DNA of 64,000 nucleotides from Arthrobacter rhombi (lineage in GTDB: Bacteria > Actinomycetota > Actinomycetes > Actinomycetales > Micrococcaceae), in NCBI RefSeq assembly GCF_900163545.1, contig NZ_FUHW01000038.1, positions 186,001 through 250,000 of the forward strand, written 5' to 3'. Made by a program: the position numbers and the translations under genes. The notes beneath the pieces were generated by a model. The model saw only the letters and a program-made list of their open reading frames with translations, had not been told where the DNA came from and ran no database searches. Below are positions 18,577 through 27,392 of this stretch, piece by piece (within the stretch, counting starts at the first letter, position 1; each line of letters opens with the position of its first letter).

Positions 18577-19713
18577 ATGTTCGAGCTCAATGATGAGCAG
18601 CAGGCAATGGTCGAAATGGTGCGCGACTTCGCGACCGAACAGATCGCACCGTACGCCGATACCTGGGACCAGGAACACCACTTTCCCGTCGACGTCCTGC
18701 GACAAGCTGGGGACCTGGGCATGGGCGCCATCTATGCCGATGAGGAGTACGGCGGATCGGGGCTCACCCGTAGCGATGCCGTACTGATCTTCGAAGAACT
18801 GGCCCGCGCCTGCCCGACCATCTCCGCCTACATCTCCATTCACAATATGGTGGCGTGGATGATCGATCAGTTCGGAACTGCCGAACAACGGGCCGCGTGG
18901 ATCCCCGGCATGGCGACGATGGAAGAACTCGGCAGCTACTGCTTGACCGAACCCGGCGCAGGATCGGACGCCGCTGCCTTGCGGACCAGCGCCGTCCGCG
19001 ACGGGGATGAATATGTCCTCAACGGGGTCAAGCAGTTCATCTCCGGCGCCGGGGCTGCGACCTATTATCTGGTGATGGCCCGCACCGCTGATACCGGGAG
19101 CCGGGGGATCTCAGCGATCGTTGTTCCCGCCGAAACCGAGGGGCTGGGGTTCGGCGCGCTGGAGAAGAAGATGGGCTGGAATGCCCAACCGACTCGCCAA
19201 GTCATTTTTAATAATGTCAGGGTTCCGGTGGGCAACAGGCTGGGAGAGGAAGGCGACGGGTTCGGCATCGCGATGAAGGGCCTCAACGGAGGCCGGCTCA
19301 ATATCGGTGCGTGCTCGCTGGGCGGGGGACAGGCGGCGCTGGAGAAGTCGGCAGCATATCTGAAGGAACGGCAGGCGTTCGGCGGACCGCTGATCAAACA
19401 GCAAGCACTGCTGTTTGAACTGGCCGATATGGAAACGAAGATCTTCACCGCCAGGACCTTGCTGTGGCGTGCAGCCGCGGCATTGGACGCTGGCGCCGAC
19501 GATGCGCTGAAACTCTGTGCGATGGCCAAGCGCGTTGCCACGGATGCCGGTTTCGAAACTGCGAACGCCGCCATTCAACTCCATGGTGGATACGGCTACC
19601 TGAGTGAATATGGTCTGGAGAAAATCGCTCGTGACTTGCGCGTTCATCAGATCCTTGAGGGGAGCAACGAGATAATGCGTCTGATTATCGGTCGGATGAT
19701 CGCGGAAAAATAG
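18577..19713 (+). CDS. Acyl-CoA dehydrogenase
   Basis: 378 aa, normal length. The N-terminal helical domain (LNDEQQAMVEMVRDFA) is followed by the FAD/substrate signatures CLTEPGAGSDAAAL and NGVKQFISGAG, and the C-terminal signature LHGGYGYLSEYGLEKIARD. Glu361 in QILEGSNEIMR matches the catalytic base, and this motif form is typical of isobutyryl-CoA/short-branched-chain dehydrogenases, so a valine-catabolism role is possible. Such enzymes pass electrons to ETF, encoded at 24823-26599. RBS AAAGGA. No other beta-oxidation or branched-chain genes are next to it. Confidence 0.9.
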   Translation: MFELNDEQQAMVEMVRDFATEQIAPYADTWDQEHHFPVDVLRQAGDLGMGAIYADEEYGGSGLTRSDAVLIFEELARACPTISAYISIHNMVAWMIDQFGTAEQRAAWIPGMATMEELGSYCLTEPGAGSDAAALRTSAVRDGDEYVLNGVKQFISGAGAATYYLVMARTADTGSRGISAIVVPAETEGLGFGALEKKMGWNAQPTRQVIFNNVRVPVGNRLGEEGDGFGIAMKGLNGGRLNIGACSLGGGQAALEKSAAYLKERQAFGGPLIKQQALLFELADMETKIFTARTLLWRAAAALDAGADDALKLCAMAKRVATDAGFETANAAIQLHGGYGYLSEYGLEKIARDLRVHQILEGSNEIMRLIIGRMIAEK

Positions 19714-19731
19714 GTCCTCCGGCACCCGATT

Positions 19732-19759
19732 TTGGGTGGTCTCCATTTTCGTGTAGAGT
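19732..19759 (+). promoter_or_regulatory. Promoter of tRNA-fMet copy 2
   Basis: TTGGGT (19732-19737), 16 bp, TAGAGT (19754-19759); 12 bp before the tRNA 5' end. Confidence 0.6.
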
Positions 19760-19771
19760 CATATCTCGCAG

Positions 19772-19845
19772 CGCGGGGTGGAGCAGTTCGGTAGCTCGCC
19801 GGGCTCATAACCCGGAGGTCGCAAGTTCAAATCTTGCCCCCGCAA
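19772..19845 (+). tRNA. Initiator tRNA-fMet (CAT), copy 2
   Basis: Identical over 75 bp (including the following C) to copy 1, with anticodon CAT at 19806-19808, the C1-A72 mismatch and the three G-C pairs of the anticodon stem. Flanking sequence differs from copy 1, so the repeat ends exactly at the tRNA. Confidence 0.97.
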
Positions 19846-19850
19846 CAAAA

Positions 19851-19896
19851 AGAAGAACCCCGATCCAGCAACACACTGGATCGGGGTTCTTTTCTT
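19851..19896. terminator. Intrinsic terminator after tRNA-fMet copy 2, probably bidirectional
   Basis: A perfect 16-bp stem AAGAACCCCGATCCAG/CTGGATCGGGGTTCTT with loop CAACACA. T-run on the right and A-run on the left let it also end the convergent pspA transcript. Confidence 0.92.
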
Positions 19897-19901
19897 GTTG
19901 G

Positions 19902-19935
19902 TGGTGGTCCGTGACCGACCGGCCACGGACCACCA
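19902..19935. terminator. Second hairpin downstream of pspA
   Basis: A 12-bp perfect stem TGGTGGTCCGTG/CACGGACCACCA with a 10-nt loop. No T-run of its own; it stands in tandem with the terminator at 19851. Confidence 0.5.
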
Positions 19936-19971
19936 TCTGGGTCGGCAGTTACTGCTGACCTCCTCTCGCGC

Positions 19972-20706
19972 CTAGTTCAACTCGGGCGAGGTGCTGCCAC
20001 CGGCCTTCAAGGCAGCCAACCGTGCCTCCACCTCGGTCTGCTCGCCGAGATCCTCCAGGGATTCGAACTGCGCGTCGAGGCTGGAAGCGGAAAGCTCGGC
20101 GGCCCCCTGGACGCGGGCTTCCTCGCGCCTGACCTTTTCCTCGAAGCGCGAGACCTCGCTGTTGGGGTCCATGATGTCGATGCTCTTCAGGGCATCCTGG
20201 ACCTGGGATTGGGCCTGCGTGGACTTCGCCCGGGCGACGAGCGAATCGCGTTTGGCAACCAATTCCTGACGTTTGGTATTCATTGCATTCAGGCCACTTT
20301 TGAGCTTCTCGACGATCTCTTCCTGCGAAGCGATGGTCGGCTCGACAGATTTTGCTTCGTCCTCGGACTGCATCTGACGCTGGATCGCGACCTTGGCCAA
20401 ATTGTCGAACTTCTTCGCATTCTCGTCCTTGCCGGCAGCCCGGAACTCATCGGCCTTCCGCGAGGCAGCCAGAGCCTTATTGCCCCAGTCGCGGGCATTC
20501 TCCTGGTCCTCCTGATGATCTTGCTGGAGCATACGGAGGTTGCCGATGGTCTGGGCCACAGCCGTCTCCGCCTCGGCAATGTTGTTGGTGTAGTCACGCA
20601 CCATCTGGTCCAGCATCTTCTGCGGGTCCTCGGCCGAATCGATCATGGAATTGATATTGGCCTTGGCCAGTTGGGCGATGCGCCCAAAGATTGACTGCTT
20701 GATCAC
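19972..20706 (-). CDS. pspA: PspA/IM30 (Vipp1) family membrane-stress protein
   Basis: 244 aa. It begins V-I-K-Q-S-I-F-G-R, then LAKANINSMIDSAEDPQKM, the standard PspA start, and is predicted almost entirely helical and coiled-coil, with Glu/Gln-rich stretches (RMLQQDHQEDQENARDW). I chose GTG 20706, with GGAAGG seven bases before it, over GTG 20721 in the same frame. The family oligomerises on damaged membranes. It lies 89 bp downstream of a TPM-domain gene on the same strand, with a hairpin (20750-20768) between. Confidence 0.92.
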   Translation of the reverse strand: MIKQSIFGRIAQLAKANINSMIDSAEDPQKMLDQMVRDYTNNIAEAETAVAQTIGNLRMLQQDHQEDQENARDWGNKALAASRKADEFRAAGKDENAKKFDNLAKVAIQRQMQSEDEAKSVEPTIASQEEIVEKLKSGLNAMNTKRQELVAKRDSLVARAKSTQAQSQVQDALKSIDIMDPNSEVSRFEEKVRREEARVQGAAELSASSLDAQFESLEDLGEQTEVEARLAALKAGGSTSPELN

Positions 20707-20749
20707 GATGTCACCTTCCACTGGGGTTTTAACTGGTCTGGTCCTACAA

Positions 20750-20768
20750 CCGGCGGTCGAACCGCCGG
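20750..20768 (-). other. Intercistronic hairpin between the TPM gene and pspA
   Basis: CCGGCGGT/ACCGCCGG, 8-bp stem with a 3-nt loop and no T-run. It may attenuate or mark RNA processing, so PspA could be made at a different level from its upstream neighbour. Confidence 0.4.
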
Positions 20769-20795
20769 AATCCTGTCGGATATTCTCGCGTCGGC

Positions 20796-22853
20796 TCAGA
20801 AGTTACCTCCGCCGCCTCCACCGCCGAAGCCGCCTCCTCCGAAGCCACCCCCACCGCCTCCGCCGCCGAATCCGCCGCCTCCGAACATGCCGCCGCCACC
20901 GCGGCCACCGCCTCCGCCGCGGAGGATCGAATCGATGAGGATGCCACCGAGGATGGCCCCGCCCATGCCGTTGCCGCGACCGTAACCACCGCGCCCGCCA
21001 CCGAAACCGCCGCCGAAACCATCGACGTCGGACTCTGCCTGGCGAGCCGCTTGATCTGCAAGCGAGGAGGCTTGCTGGGCGCTTTGTAGCGCCTTGACGG
21101 GATCCTGCTCGGCCAATTGGAGGGCCTCATTGAGATAGCGCTGGGCCTCTGCCAGTCGGGTCCTTGCCGTGGAGCCGACGCCTCCCCGGCGGGCACGGAT
21201 GAAATCGTCGGTGCCGTCGATCTTTCCGCGTGCTGTCTGCAGTGCCGACTGCAACGAGGCCACCGCCCGTTGGGTTTGTTGCCGACGGTCCCGTATAGCG
21301 CCCAGCGGGGCGTCCAGTCCTTCACGGGCTCGGGCCAGCTGAGAGAGCAAAGCGCCAGGATCGACCCGGCTATTTTGGCGAGCCTGCTCAATCCGACCGA
21401 CCACATCGTGCAAAACGGCGGTGGGGGCAGCCAGCTCCGGGTGCTGCCCTGCGGCAGCGAGCGATTCGGCCTGAGTCAGGTCCTGGTGTGCTTCGGCCAG
21501 TTGTGAATCTACGTCAGCGCTGGTCTGGCCCAGTACGGTGGCCGTCTTGCCGATGGCTGCGATGAGGACACGGGTCTGGTCCACGGCTTCCTCCCCGGCA
21601 CGGACTGCCACGGCTGCTTCGGCGTCCGAGGAATCCCCGGAGGCATCGGCAGCGGTCTTCAGGGAGTCCTCGATGAAATCAATACGTTCGTCGGCTTGTT
21701 CGACATTGTCCCTGACCTGGACCAACGCCGAATCCTCGTACCGCTCCGCTAGGCCAGTCAACGAGGACTTCGCTGTTTCGAGCTCCATCCGCAATCCTGC
21801 CAGCTGACTCTGCAAGGCAGCCGACGCCTTCGGGAGATTGCGTTCGAGCTCCCGCAGGGAGGCGAAGTCTTCACGGTGTTCCTCGAGGGAATCGTTGACT
21901 GCCTGACACCGACGGATAATTTGTCCCAACCACTTGCGCTGATCGGCTTCGGAATCGGGGATTGAATCGTCGAGTTGCTGCTGCAGCTTAAAGGACTCGC
22001 GCAAATGTTCTTTGGCCTTGGCTAGATCCGCGGAGAACGGCTTGATGGCTTCCTCACCGAATTCTGCCATCGCGAAATTCAATTCCTGCTCACTGGAACG
22101 GATCGCGTCATCAGCGGCGATGAGTAGTGGGCCAGCCTGCTGCCGGAGCTCTTCGACGCTCAGTGAGGCCAAGGGGTCCTCGGGGCCCGCTCCGGCCGGA
22201 CGGGGGAGAGACCTGTTGGATGGCGGACCGGACTTCTTCCGTCGTCCCAGGATCCAGAGGGTGCCGCCGCCGATCACGATGACTCCACCGATGATCCATG
22301 GCGCGGCCGAGCTGCCGGATGAGGCGGGCTGCCCGCTCCCTGACGTGTTGCCGAGTTCACCTGAGGCCGCGGCTTCAATGCCGGTGACGGCGTTTTCGGC
22401 AGCAGATGCCCAGTCATCGGCGGTGAGGGTACTTGAGCGCAACTCAGGGGTGATGTAGTCGGTCACGATATCGGCATCGTGAGCCGCGATCTTACCGCTG
22501 TCATTGGATTTCAAACGCAGCTGCCTGTCGCCGGTGGCGATGGCCAGGACGCTGTCCGTGGTGCCCATGCCCTTCTTCTCGGCCACAGCTTGGACCCAGC
22601 CGTCCATATCGGAGGGGTCGGTGAACTTGTCGACATAGATGACATAAAGGTTCAGTCCCTCGCTGTCCTGCAGCTGGGTGACTGCTTCGTCCACACGGCC
22701 AGCTTCCGAGCCCAGCACTCCTGCTTCGTCCACCACGTATTGGCCCGGCGGGATCGTCACCGGTGGTTCGGCGGACGCTGGGCCTGCCAAAAGCAGGATG
22801 GACAACAGCGCAAATCCGGCGGCCGCCGGAACGCGTCTGGAAATGGATCGCAT
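20796..22853 (-). CDS. Secreted/membrane TPM-domain protein with Gly-rich tail
   Basis: 685 aa. A signal peptide (residues 1-28, ending GPASA) leads into a TPM domain (PPGQYVVDEAGVLG, then NLYVIYVDKFTDPSDMDGW). A membrane segment near 182-205 (WIIGGVIVIGGGTLWILG) precedes a long region of helical coiled coil on the inside of the membrane. The last ~70 residues are almost pure Gly with Phe and Arg. TPM domains occur in YgcG and the photosystem-repair protein Psb32. It is upstream of pspA on the same strand. Function in actinobacteria is unknown. Confidence 0.82.
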   Translation of the reverse strand: MRSISRRVPAAAGFALLSILLLAGPASAEPPVTIPPGQYVVDEAGVLGSEAGRVDEAVTQLQDSEGLNLYVIYVDKFTDPSDMDGWVQAVAEKKGMGTTDSVLAIATGDRQLRLKSNDSGKIAAHDADIVTDYITPELRSSTLTADDWASAAENAVTGIEAAASGELGNTSGSGQPASSGSSAAPWIIGGVIVIGGGTLWILGRRKKSGPPSNRSLPRPAGAGPEDPLASLSVEELRQQAGPLLIAADDAIRSSEQELNFAMAEFGEEAIKPFSADLAKAKEHLRESFKLQQQLDDSIPDSEADQRKWLGQIIRRCQAVNDSLEEHREDFASLRELERNLPKASAALQSQLAGLRMELETAKSSLTGLAERYEDSALVQVRDNVEQADERIDFIEDSLKTAADASGDSSDAEAAVAVRAGEEAVDQTRVLIAAIGKTATVLGQTSADVDSQLAEAHQDLTQAESLAAAGQHPELAAPTAVLHDVVGRIEQARQNSRVDPGALLSQLARAREGLDAPLGAIRDRRQQTQRAVASLQSALQTARGKIDGTDDFIRARRGGVGSTARTRLAEAQRYLNEALQLAEQDPVKALQSAQQASSLADQAARQAESDVDGFGGGFGGGRGGYGRGNGMGGAILGGILIDSILRGGGGGRGGGGMFGGGGFGGGGGGGGFGGGGFGGGGGGGNF

Positions 22854-23027
22854 GGATCACCCTTCGACGTCGGTGACGGCCGGCCAGTACCTTGGGGCGT
22901 GCCGGAAGGTTGCTCCCGGTGAACGATGACCTTCGACCGTCGCCTTTGAGTCTATTGGTATGATTTGGGACCGTCCACAGGGACGCGGCGGCGATGGAAG
23001 GCTCACGGGAACCCGTCCGCGTTCTCA

Positions 23028-23056
23028 CAGGTATCGCTCAGGTAAAGCTTCACCTG
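23028..23056 (+). promoter_or_regulatory. CAGGTA repeats upstream of htrA: candidate response-regulator site
   Basis: CAGGTA at 23028-23033 and again at 23039-23044, exactly 11 bp apart, then the inverted copy in an 18-bp near-palindrome centred on AAGCTT (23039-23056). One-turn direct repeats are typical of OmpR-family regulators. Confidence 0.4.
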
Positions 23057-23114
23057 GACACAGCGCACGTTGTCATAGTTGGAGTCAAGGAACCCCCAGA
23101 AAGGACCCCACGTC

Positions 23115-24590
23115 ATGAGCGAGGAACGGAACACCTTCTCCCAAGGAGCGGCAGGCGAGCCCGAGGACGGAACCGGAGTGTCCAGCGGCAACCCAGTTGT
23201 CCCACCTCGCCCGCAGACCCCGCCTCAGGTGGCGGGGGAGCCCAGCACCGAGCAGCACCGCCCAGTGGACGGTGGCCCCCGGACCGCGACGTTCCCGGCA
23301 GCCGGAACCAACGGGGCTGCGCCTCCACCCACCGGTGGTGGCTACTACCCCCCGGGATCCGCCTTTTCCCCCGCGCCGCGTCGGCAACCAAAACGTTTCG
23401 GAACCGCAACCCTGATTTCCGGGATGGTCATTGCCGCACTCATCGGAGGTGGTAGCGCCGTGGGCGCCAACTACCTCATCAACGGTTCGGAGCAACCGGC
23501 GGCCTCCTCCTCGCAGAAGAGCGACGCCGTGGTCATCAACAACCCGGAGAACGTCACCGCCGTCAGCGCCGCGGCGGCCAAGGCTTCACCCAGCGTCGTC
23601 ACCATCGAGGTAGATGGACAGAAGCAGGGAGGCTCCGGATCGGGCATCATCTTGGACACCAAAGGGCATATCCTGACCAACACCCACGTGGTCACGCTCG
23701 GCGGAACCGTTTCGGATCCTAAGATTACTGTCCGGACCAGCGACGGTCAGGTCCATCGGGCCACCGTGGTTGGCACCGATCCCATGTCGGATCTTGCGGT
23801 GATCAAGGTCGAGGCCAAAGGTCTGCAGCCGGCGAAGCTCGGCGAGTCCTCGAAATTGAATGTCGGTGATTCGGCGATCGCCATCGGCGCCCCGCTGGGC
23901 TTGAGTGGCACGGTCACCGATGGCATCATCTCCACACTCAATCGGACCATCAGTGTGGCGTCGTCGGCAGTGCCCGATAACTCCGAGCAGAAGGACTCTT
24001 CCGATGAGGGGAACCAGTTCAACTTCGAATTCCCCGGGGAAAAGCAGCAGCAGAGCTCGGGGAGCGGATCGATCTACGTCAACGTCATCCAAACGGATGC
24101 GGCCATCAACCATGGCAACTCTGGTGGCGCCCTGGTGAACACCAAGGGAGAAATCGTCGGCGTGAACGTCGCGATCGCCTCGGCTGGTGGTTCGGGAACC
24201 ACAGGAAGTGACGATAGTGGGTCGATCGGTGTCGGATTCGCCATCCCGATGGACTACGCCCACCGGATCGCCAACGACATCATCGACAACGGCAGCGCCA
24301 CCCATGGTCTGCTAGGTGTCACCGTCAAAGCCAAGCAAGCCGATTCGGGAACCCAATTCAGTGTCGGAGCCGAAGTCCAGGAGGTGACCTCCGGGTCGCC
24401 CGCTGAAAAGGCCGGGCTGAAATCTGGTGATGTCATCACCCGGGTGGGCGAACGCCAGATTTCCGATAGCCAATCCCTGACAGCAGCCATCCGCGAATAC
24501 GCCAAGGGGACCACGGCGAAGATCTCCTTCTCCCGCGGCGACAGCGAAAAAACTGTAGACGCCAACGTCGGCGCACTGCCCGCCGAATAA
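23115..24590 (+). CDS. HtrA-type serine protease with PDZ domain
   Basis: 491 aa from ATG 23115 (AAAGGA nine bases upstream). A Pro/Gly-rich cytoplasmic N-terminus is followed by one membrane segment (residues ~97-120) and a trypsin-like domain with His191 (LTNTHVV), Asp226 (MSDLAVIKV) and Ser336 (HGNSGGALVN). A PDZ domain follows (GLLGVTVKAKQADSG, then SPAEKAGLKSGDVI). It is expected to act outside the membrane in envelope quality control, like mycobacterial PepD/HtrA. An Asp/Ser/Gln-rich insert sits between Asp and Ser. Upstream lie the CAGGTA repeats described separately. Confidence 0.93.
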   Translation: MSEERNTFSQGAAGEPEDGTGVSSGNPVVPPRPQTPPQVAGEPSTEQHRPVDGGPRTATFPAAGTNGAAPPPTGGGYYPPGSAFSPAPRRQPKRFGTATLISGMVIAALIGGGSAVGANYLINGSEQPAASSSQKSDAVVINNPENVTAVSAAAAKASPSVVTIEVDGQKQGGSGSGIILDTKGHILTNTHVVTLGGTVSDPKITVRTSDGQVHRATVVGTDPMSDLAVIKVEAKGLQPAKLGESSKLNVGDSAIAIGAPLGLSGTVTDGIISTLNRTISVASSAVPDNSEQKDSSDEGNQFNFEFPGEKQQQSSGSGSIYVNVIQTDAAINHGNSGGALVNTKGEIVGVNVAIASAGGSGTTGSDDSGSIGVGFAIPMDYAHRIANDIIDNGSATHGLLGVTVKAKQADSGTQFSVGAEVQEVTSGSPAEKAGLKSGDVITRVGERQISDSQSLTAAIREYAKGTTAKISFSRGDSEKTVDANVGALPAE

Positions 24591-24609
24591 TCGCAGCCAA
24601 AACGGTCAC

Positions 24610-24647
24610 TGCCGCCTGCGGTCCTCTCACAAGGGCCGGAGGCGGCA
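24610..24647 (+). terminator. Hairpin downstream of htrA
   Basis: A 16-bp imperfect stem TGCCGCCTGCGGTCCT/AGGGCCGGAGGCGGCA with a 6-nt loop and no T-run, a form common in GC-rich actinobacteria. Confidence 0.5.
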
Positions 24648-24730
24648 CTGGGCGTTGAGGGCAGGGTTACGCTGGTAGCCGGGCCGAGTCGTCACCTGCT
24701 GGCGGCACGGCCCCTGTGACGATACTCTTT

Positions 24731-24746
24731 GTTAATACCCATTAAC
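24731..24746 (+). promoter_or_regulatory. Inverted repeat upstream of etfB: candidate operator
   Basis: GTTAAT-ACCC-ATTAAC, a perfect 6-bp inverted repeat, AT-rich in GC-rich surroundings, 76 bp before the etfB start. A possible -10 TACTCT sits at 24723-24728. Confidence 0.4.
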
Positions 24747-24822
24747 TGGAATTCGCGGGTTGTTCCCGTGAAATCGACGGTACCGGCCGCCTTCGGCCGG
24801 ACGAGTCAAGCGAAAGGCAATC

Positions 24823-25641
24823 ATGAGCGTGACAAGCGGGGCACCACTGAAGGTGCTCGTCCTGGTCAAGCACGTCCCGGACGCGCAGTTCGACCGCCAC
24901 CTGACCGGTTCCGACCATGTCATTGACCGGTCTGAGAGCATCCTGTCCGAGCTGGACGAATACGCCATCGAATCAGCATTGCAGTTGGTGGAGGCCCGGG
25001 GAGGCGTCAAGGCCGGTCACACCGTGACGGCGCTGACGATGGGGCCGGAGCGGGCGTCGGGCGCCGTGAAGAAATCCCTGCAGATGGGCGCCACCGACGG
25101 CGTGCACATCAACGATCCGGCACTGGCCGGTTCCGATGCTGCTGCCACCTCACTGGTCCTGGCCTCAGCGGTGAACCATCTGGGCGGCTTCGACGTCATC
25201 ATCACCGGCATGGCCTCCACCGACGGTGAAACCTCCATCGTCCCGGCACAGTTGGCCGAACGCCTCGGACTGCCACAACTGACGATGGTCTCCTCGTTGG
25301 AACTGGGGGAAGACGGCGTGCTGACCGCTCGTCGAGATTCCGACACGACCTCCAAGACCCTGCAGGCCGCGGCCCCGGCACTGGTGTCGGTGACCGACCA
25401 GGGCGAGGAAGCGCGCTACCCGAACTTCAAGGGGATTATGGGCGCCAAAAAGAAAAAGACGGTGTCCCTGTCCCTCTCCGATCTCGGGCTCGAAGCCTCA
25501 CAGGTCGGTTTCACCGGGTCCTGGACGAAGGTCGACGACGCCAGCCCACGTCCGCCGCGGGAAGCTGGAACGATGATCACCGACTCCGGTAACGCCGGCG
25601 TTGAACTGGTCGACTTCCTGGCAGACAAGAAACTTCTTTAG
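24823..25641 (+). CDS. etfB: Electron transfer flavoprotein, beta subunit
   Basis: 272 aa. It has the EtfB start KVLVLVKHVPDAQFDRHL, SELDEYAIESALQLVEA and the AMP/ETF segment GMASTDGETSIVPAQLAERLGLP, ending in NFKGIMGAKKKK, the usual EtfB signature. With EtfA it accepts electrons from acyl-CoA dehydrogenases such as the one at 18577. RBS GAAAGG. It is followed 16 bp later by etfA, the standard actinobacterial operon. Confidence 0.94.
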   Translation: MSVTSGAPLKVLVLVKHVPDAQFDRHLTGSDHVIDRSESILSELDEYAIESALQLVEARGGVKAGHTVTALTMGPERASGAVKKSLQMGATDGVHINDPALAGSDAAATSLVLASAVNHLGGFDVIITGMASTDGETSIVPAQLAERLGLPQLTMVSSLELGEDGVLTARRDSDTTSKTLQAAAPALVSVTDQGEEARYPNFKGIMGAKKKKTVSLSLSDLGLEASQVGFTGSWTKVDDASPRPPREAGTMITDSGNAGVELVDFLADKKLL

Positions 25642-25657
25642 GAGCAGAGGCGAACAG

Positions 25658-26599
25658 ATGACTAATATTCTCGTTTTCATCGATACACCCACAGCGCAGC
25701 CGGGCAAGGCCCAGCGCGAACTGCTCACCTTGGGCCATCGGCTCGGTGAGCCGGTGGTTGCCCTCGGCGCACCGGCCAGCGACGAAACCGTCGCCGCGTA
25801 CGCACACCTGGGAGCAACCGCCGTCTACGCCCCAGCAGGTGCACTGGATGGCACCCTCATCGCTGGTGAAGCGGCTTTCGTGGCTGAGGCATCCCAAGCC
25901 TGCTCGGCAGCTGCGGTCCTGCTTCCCAACTCGGCAGATGGCAAAGAAATCGCCGCTCGGGTGGGTATCAAGCTCTCCGCCGGTGTTATCACCGACGCGG
26001 TGGACGTCACCGCCGACCTGTCCGTGACCAAGTCGGTACTGGCCGGCGGCTACACCGTGACTGCCCGGGCCAACCAAGGCAGCCCGGTCATCACCGTCAA
26101 ACCCAATAGCGTCGAGCCCACCGAAGCGATCCCGACGAGCCCGGAAGTCACGACCCTCGAGGTAACCGACGCCGGTCCTGCCGCCAGGGTCACGAACACC
26201 GTCGAGAAAGCAGTCTCGGCACGGCCCGAGCTCCAAGATGCACGCATCGTGGTCTCCGGAGGACGCGGACTCGATGGTGACTTCACCCCGGTGGAACAGC
26301 TGGCCGATGCCCTCGGAGCCGCGGTAGGTGCTTCCCGTGCGGCCACCGACGCCGGCTGGATCGAGCACTCCTACCAGGTCGGCCAGACCGGCAAGACGAT
26401 TTCCCCGCAGCTCTACATCTGTGCCGGCATCTCCGGAGCCATCCAGCACAAGGCGGGGATGCAGACCTCCCAGGTCATTGTCGCGATCAACAGCGACGAA
26501 GATGCGCCGATCTTCGAGATCGCCGACTTCGGCATCGTCGGCGACGCAACGACCGTCCTGCCACAGGCTGCCGCAGAGATCCAGCGTCGGAAGGGCTGA
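25658..26599 (+). CDS. etfA: Electron transfer flavoprotein, alpha subunit
   Basis: 313 aa from ATG 25658, set by AGGAG just after the etfB stop. The C-terminal FAD-binding domain is clear: VVSGGRGL, then [28 protein letters not shown] and [22 protein letters not shown]. It is the partner of etfB. The PIG-L deacetylase gene begins 7 bp after its stop. Confidence 0.95.
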   Translation: MTNILVFIDTPTAQPGKAQRELLTLGHRLGEPVVALGAPASDETVAAYAHLGATAVYAPAGALDGTLIAGEAAFVAEASQACSAAAVLLPNSADGKEIAARVGIKLSAGVITDAVDVTADLSVTKSVLAGGYTVTARANQGSPVITVKPNSVEPTEAIPTSPEVTTLEVTDAGPAARVTNTVEKAVSARPELQDARIVVSGGRGLDGDFTPVEQLADALGAAVGASRAATDAGWIEHSYQVGQTGKTISPQLYICAGISGAIQHKAGMQTSQVIVAINSDEDAPIFEIADFGIVGDATTVLPQAAAEIQRRKG

Positions 26600-26606
26600 G
26601 ACCACC

Positions 26607-27356
26607 ATGTTCGACTCCGGACGTGAGACCGTCCGCCGAGTCCTGTGCTTCGGCGCGCATCCGGACGACCTCGACTTCGGGGCGTCCGGATCCGTCGCGG
26701 CCTGGACGAACTCCGGCGTCGAGGTCCATTACTGCATCATGACCGACGGCGATGCCGGAGGCTTCGACCCGGCCCACCGCGAGGAGATCGTGGCCATGCG
26801 TCATGCCGAACAGCAAGAGGCTGCCCGCAGCGTCGGCGTCCACGACGTGCACTTTTTAGGTGAAGCCGACGGATTCCTCGAGCCCTCGTTCGCAGTGCAA
26901 CGCAAGATCGTCGAGATCACGCGCACCGTCCGCCCCGACGTCGTGCTGGCCCAACACCCCGAACGGGATTTCACGCGTCTACAGCGATCCCATCCCGATC
27001 ACCTGGCCTGCGGTGAAGCGGTCACCCGTGCCATGTACCCGGCGGTGGAGAACCCCTATGCCTTCCCGGAATTACAGGCAGCAGGGCTGGAAGCGTTCAA
27101 GCTGCGCTGGCTGTGGCTCTATGGGGGCCCCGAAGCCCGCGAGAATCATGCCGTGGATATCACCGAGACCTTCGAAACGAAACTTCAGGCGCTGAGGGCT
27201 CACCTGAGCCAGCACCCCGACGTGTCGAAGATGGAGCGGTTCGTCCGGGCCAACGGAGAGTTGTTAGCCGAACGCCACGGGCTCGGCGAAGGCCGGATCG
27301 CTGAGGGATTCCACGTGGTGGAGGTCAACGCTGCAGATACCATCGCCGGATTCTGA
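26607..27356 (+). CDS. PIG-L family N-deacetylase
   Basis: 249 aa from ATG 26607. The zinc motif [13 protein letters not shown] is at the N-terminus, with HPDH later ([13 protein letters not shown]). The family includes MshB/Mca of mycothiol metabolism and other N-acetylglucosaminyl deacetylases. The substrate here cannot be read from the sequence. It follows etfA by 7 bp, so it is probably co-transcribed, and it converges on the anti-sigma-like gene. Confidence 0.85.
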   Translation: MFDSGRETVRRVLCFGAHPDDLDFGASGSVAAWTNSGVEVHYCIMTDGDAGGFDPAHREEIVAMRHAEQQEAARSVGVHDVHFLGEADGFLEPSFAVQRKIVEITRTVRPDVVLAQHPERDFTRLQRSHPDHLACGEAVTRAMYPAVENPYAFPELQAAGLEAFKLRWLWLYGGPEARENHAVDITETFETKLQALRAHLSQHPDVSKMERFVRANGELLAERHGLGEGRIAEGFHVVEVNAADTIAGF

Positions 27357-27392
27357 CCCTGCGGCCCCGCATCGGGCCACCAGCTCGTCAGA

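Noticed and set aside
17358..19845. Prophage or integrative element at tRNA-fMet
   Set aside because: No integrase, phage or transfer gene lies between the tRNA copies; composition matches the surroundings.
20806..20935. Repetitive GCC/TCC tract, possible tandem repeat or CRISPR
   Set aside because: It encodes the Gly-rich tail of the TPM protein; there are no spacers or regular units.
27363..27378. Terminator between the PIG-L and anti-sigma-like genes
   Set aside because: Only a 5-bp stem (GGCCC/GGGCC) without a T-run; too weak to call.
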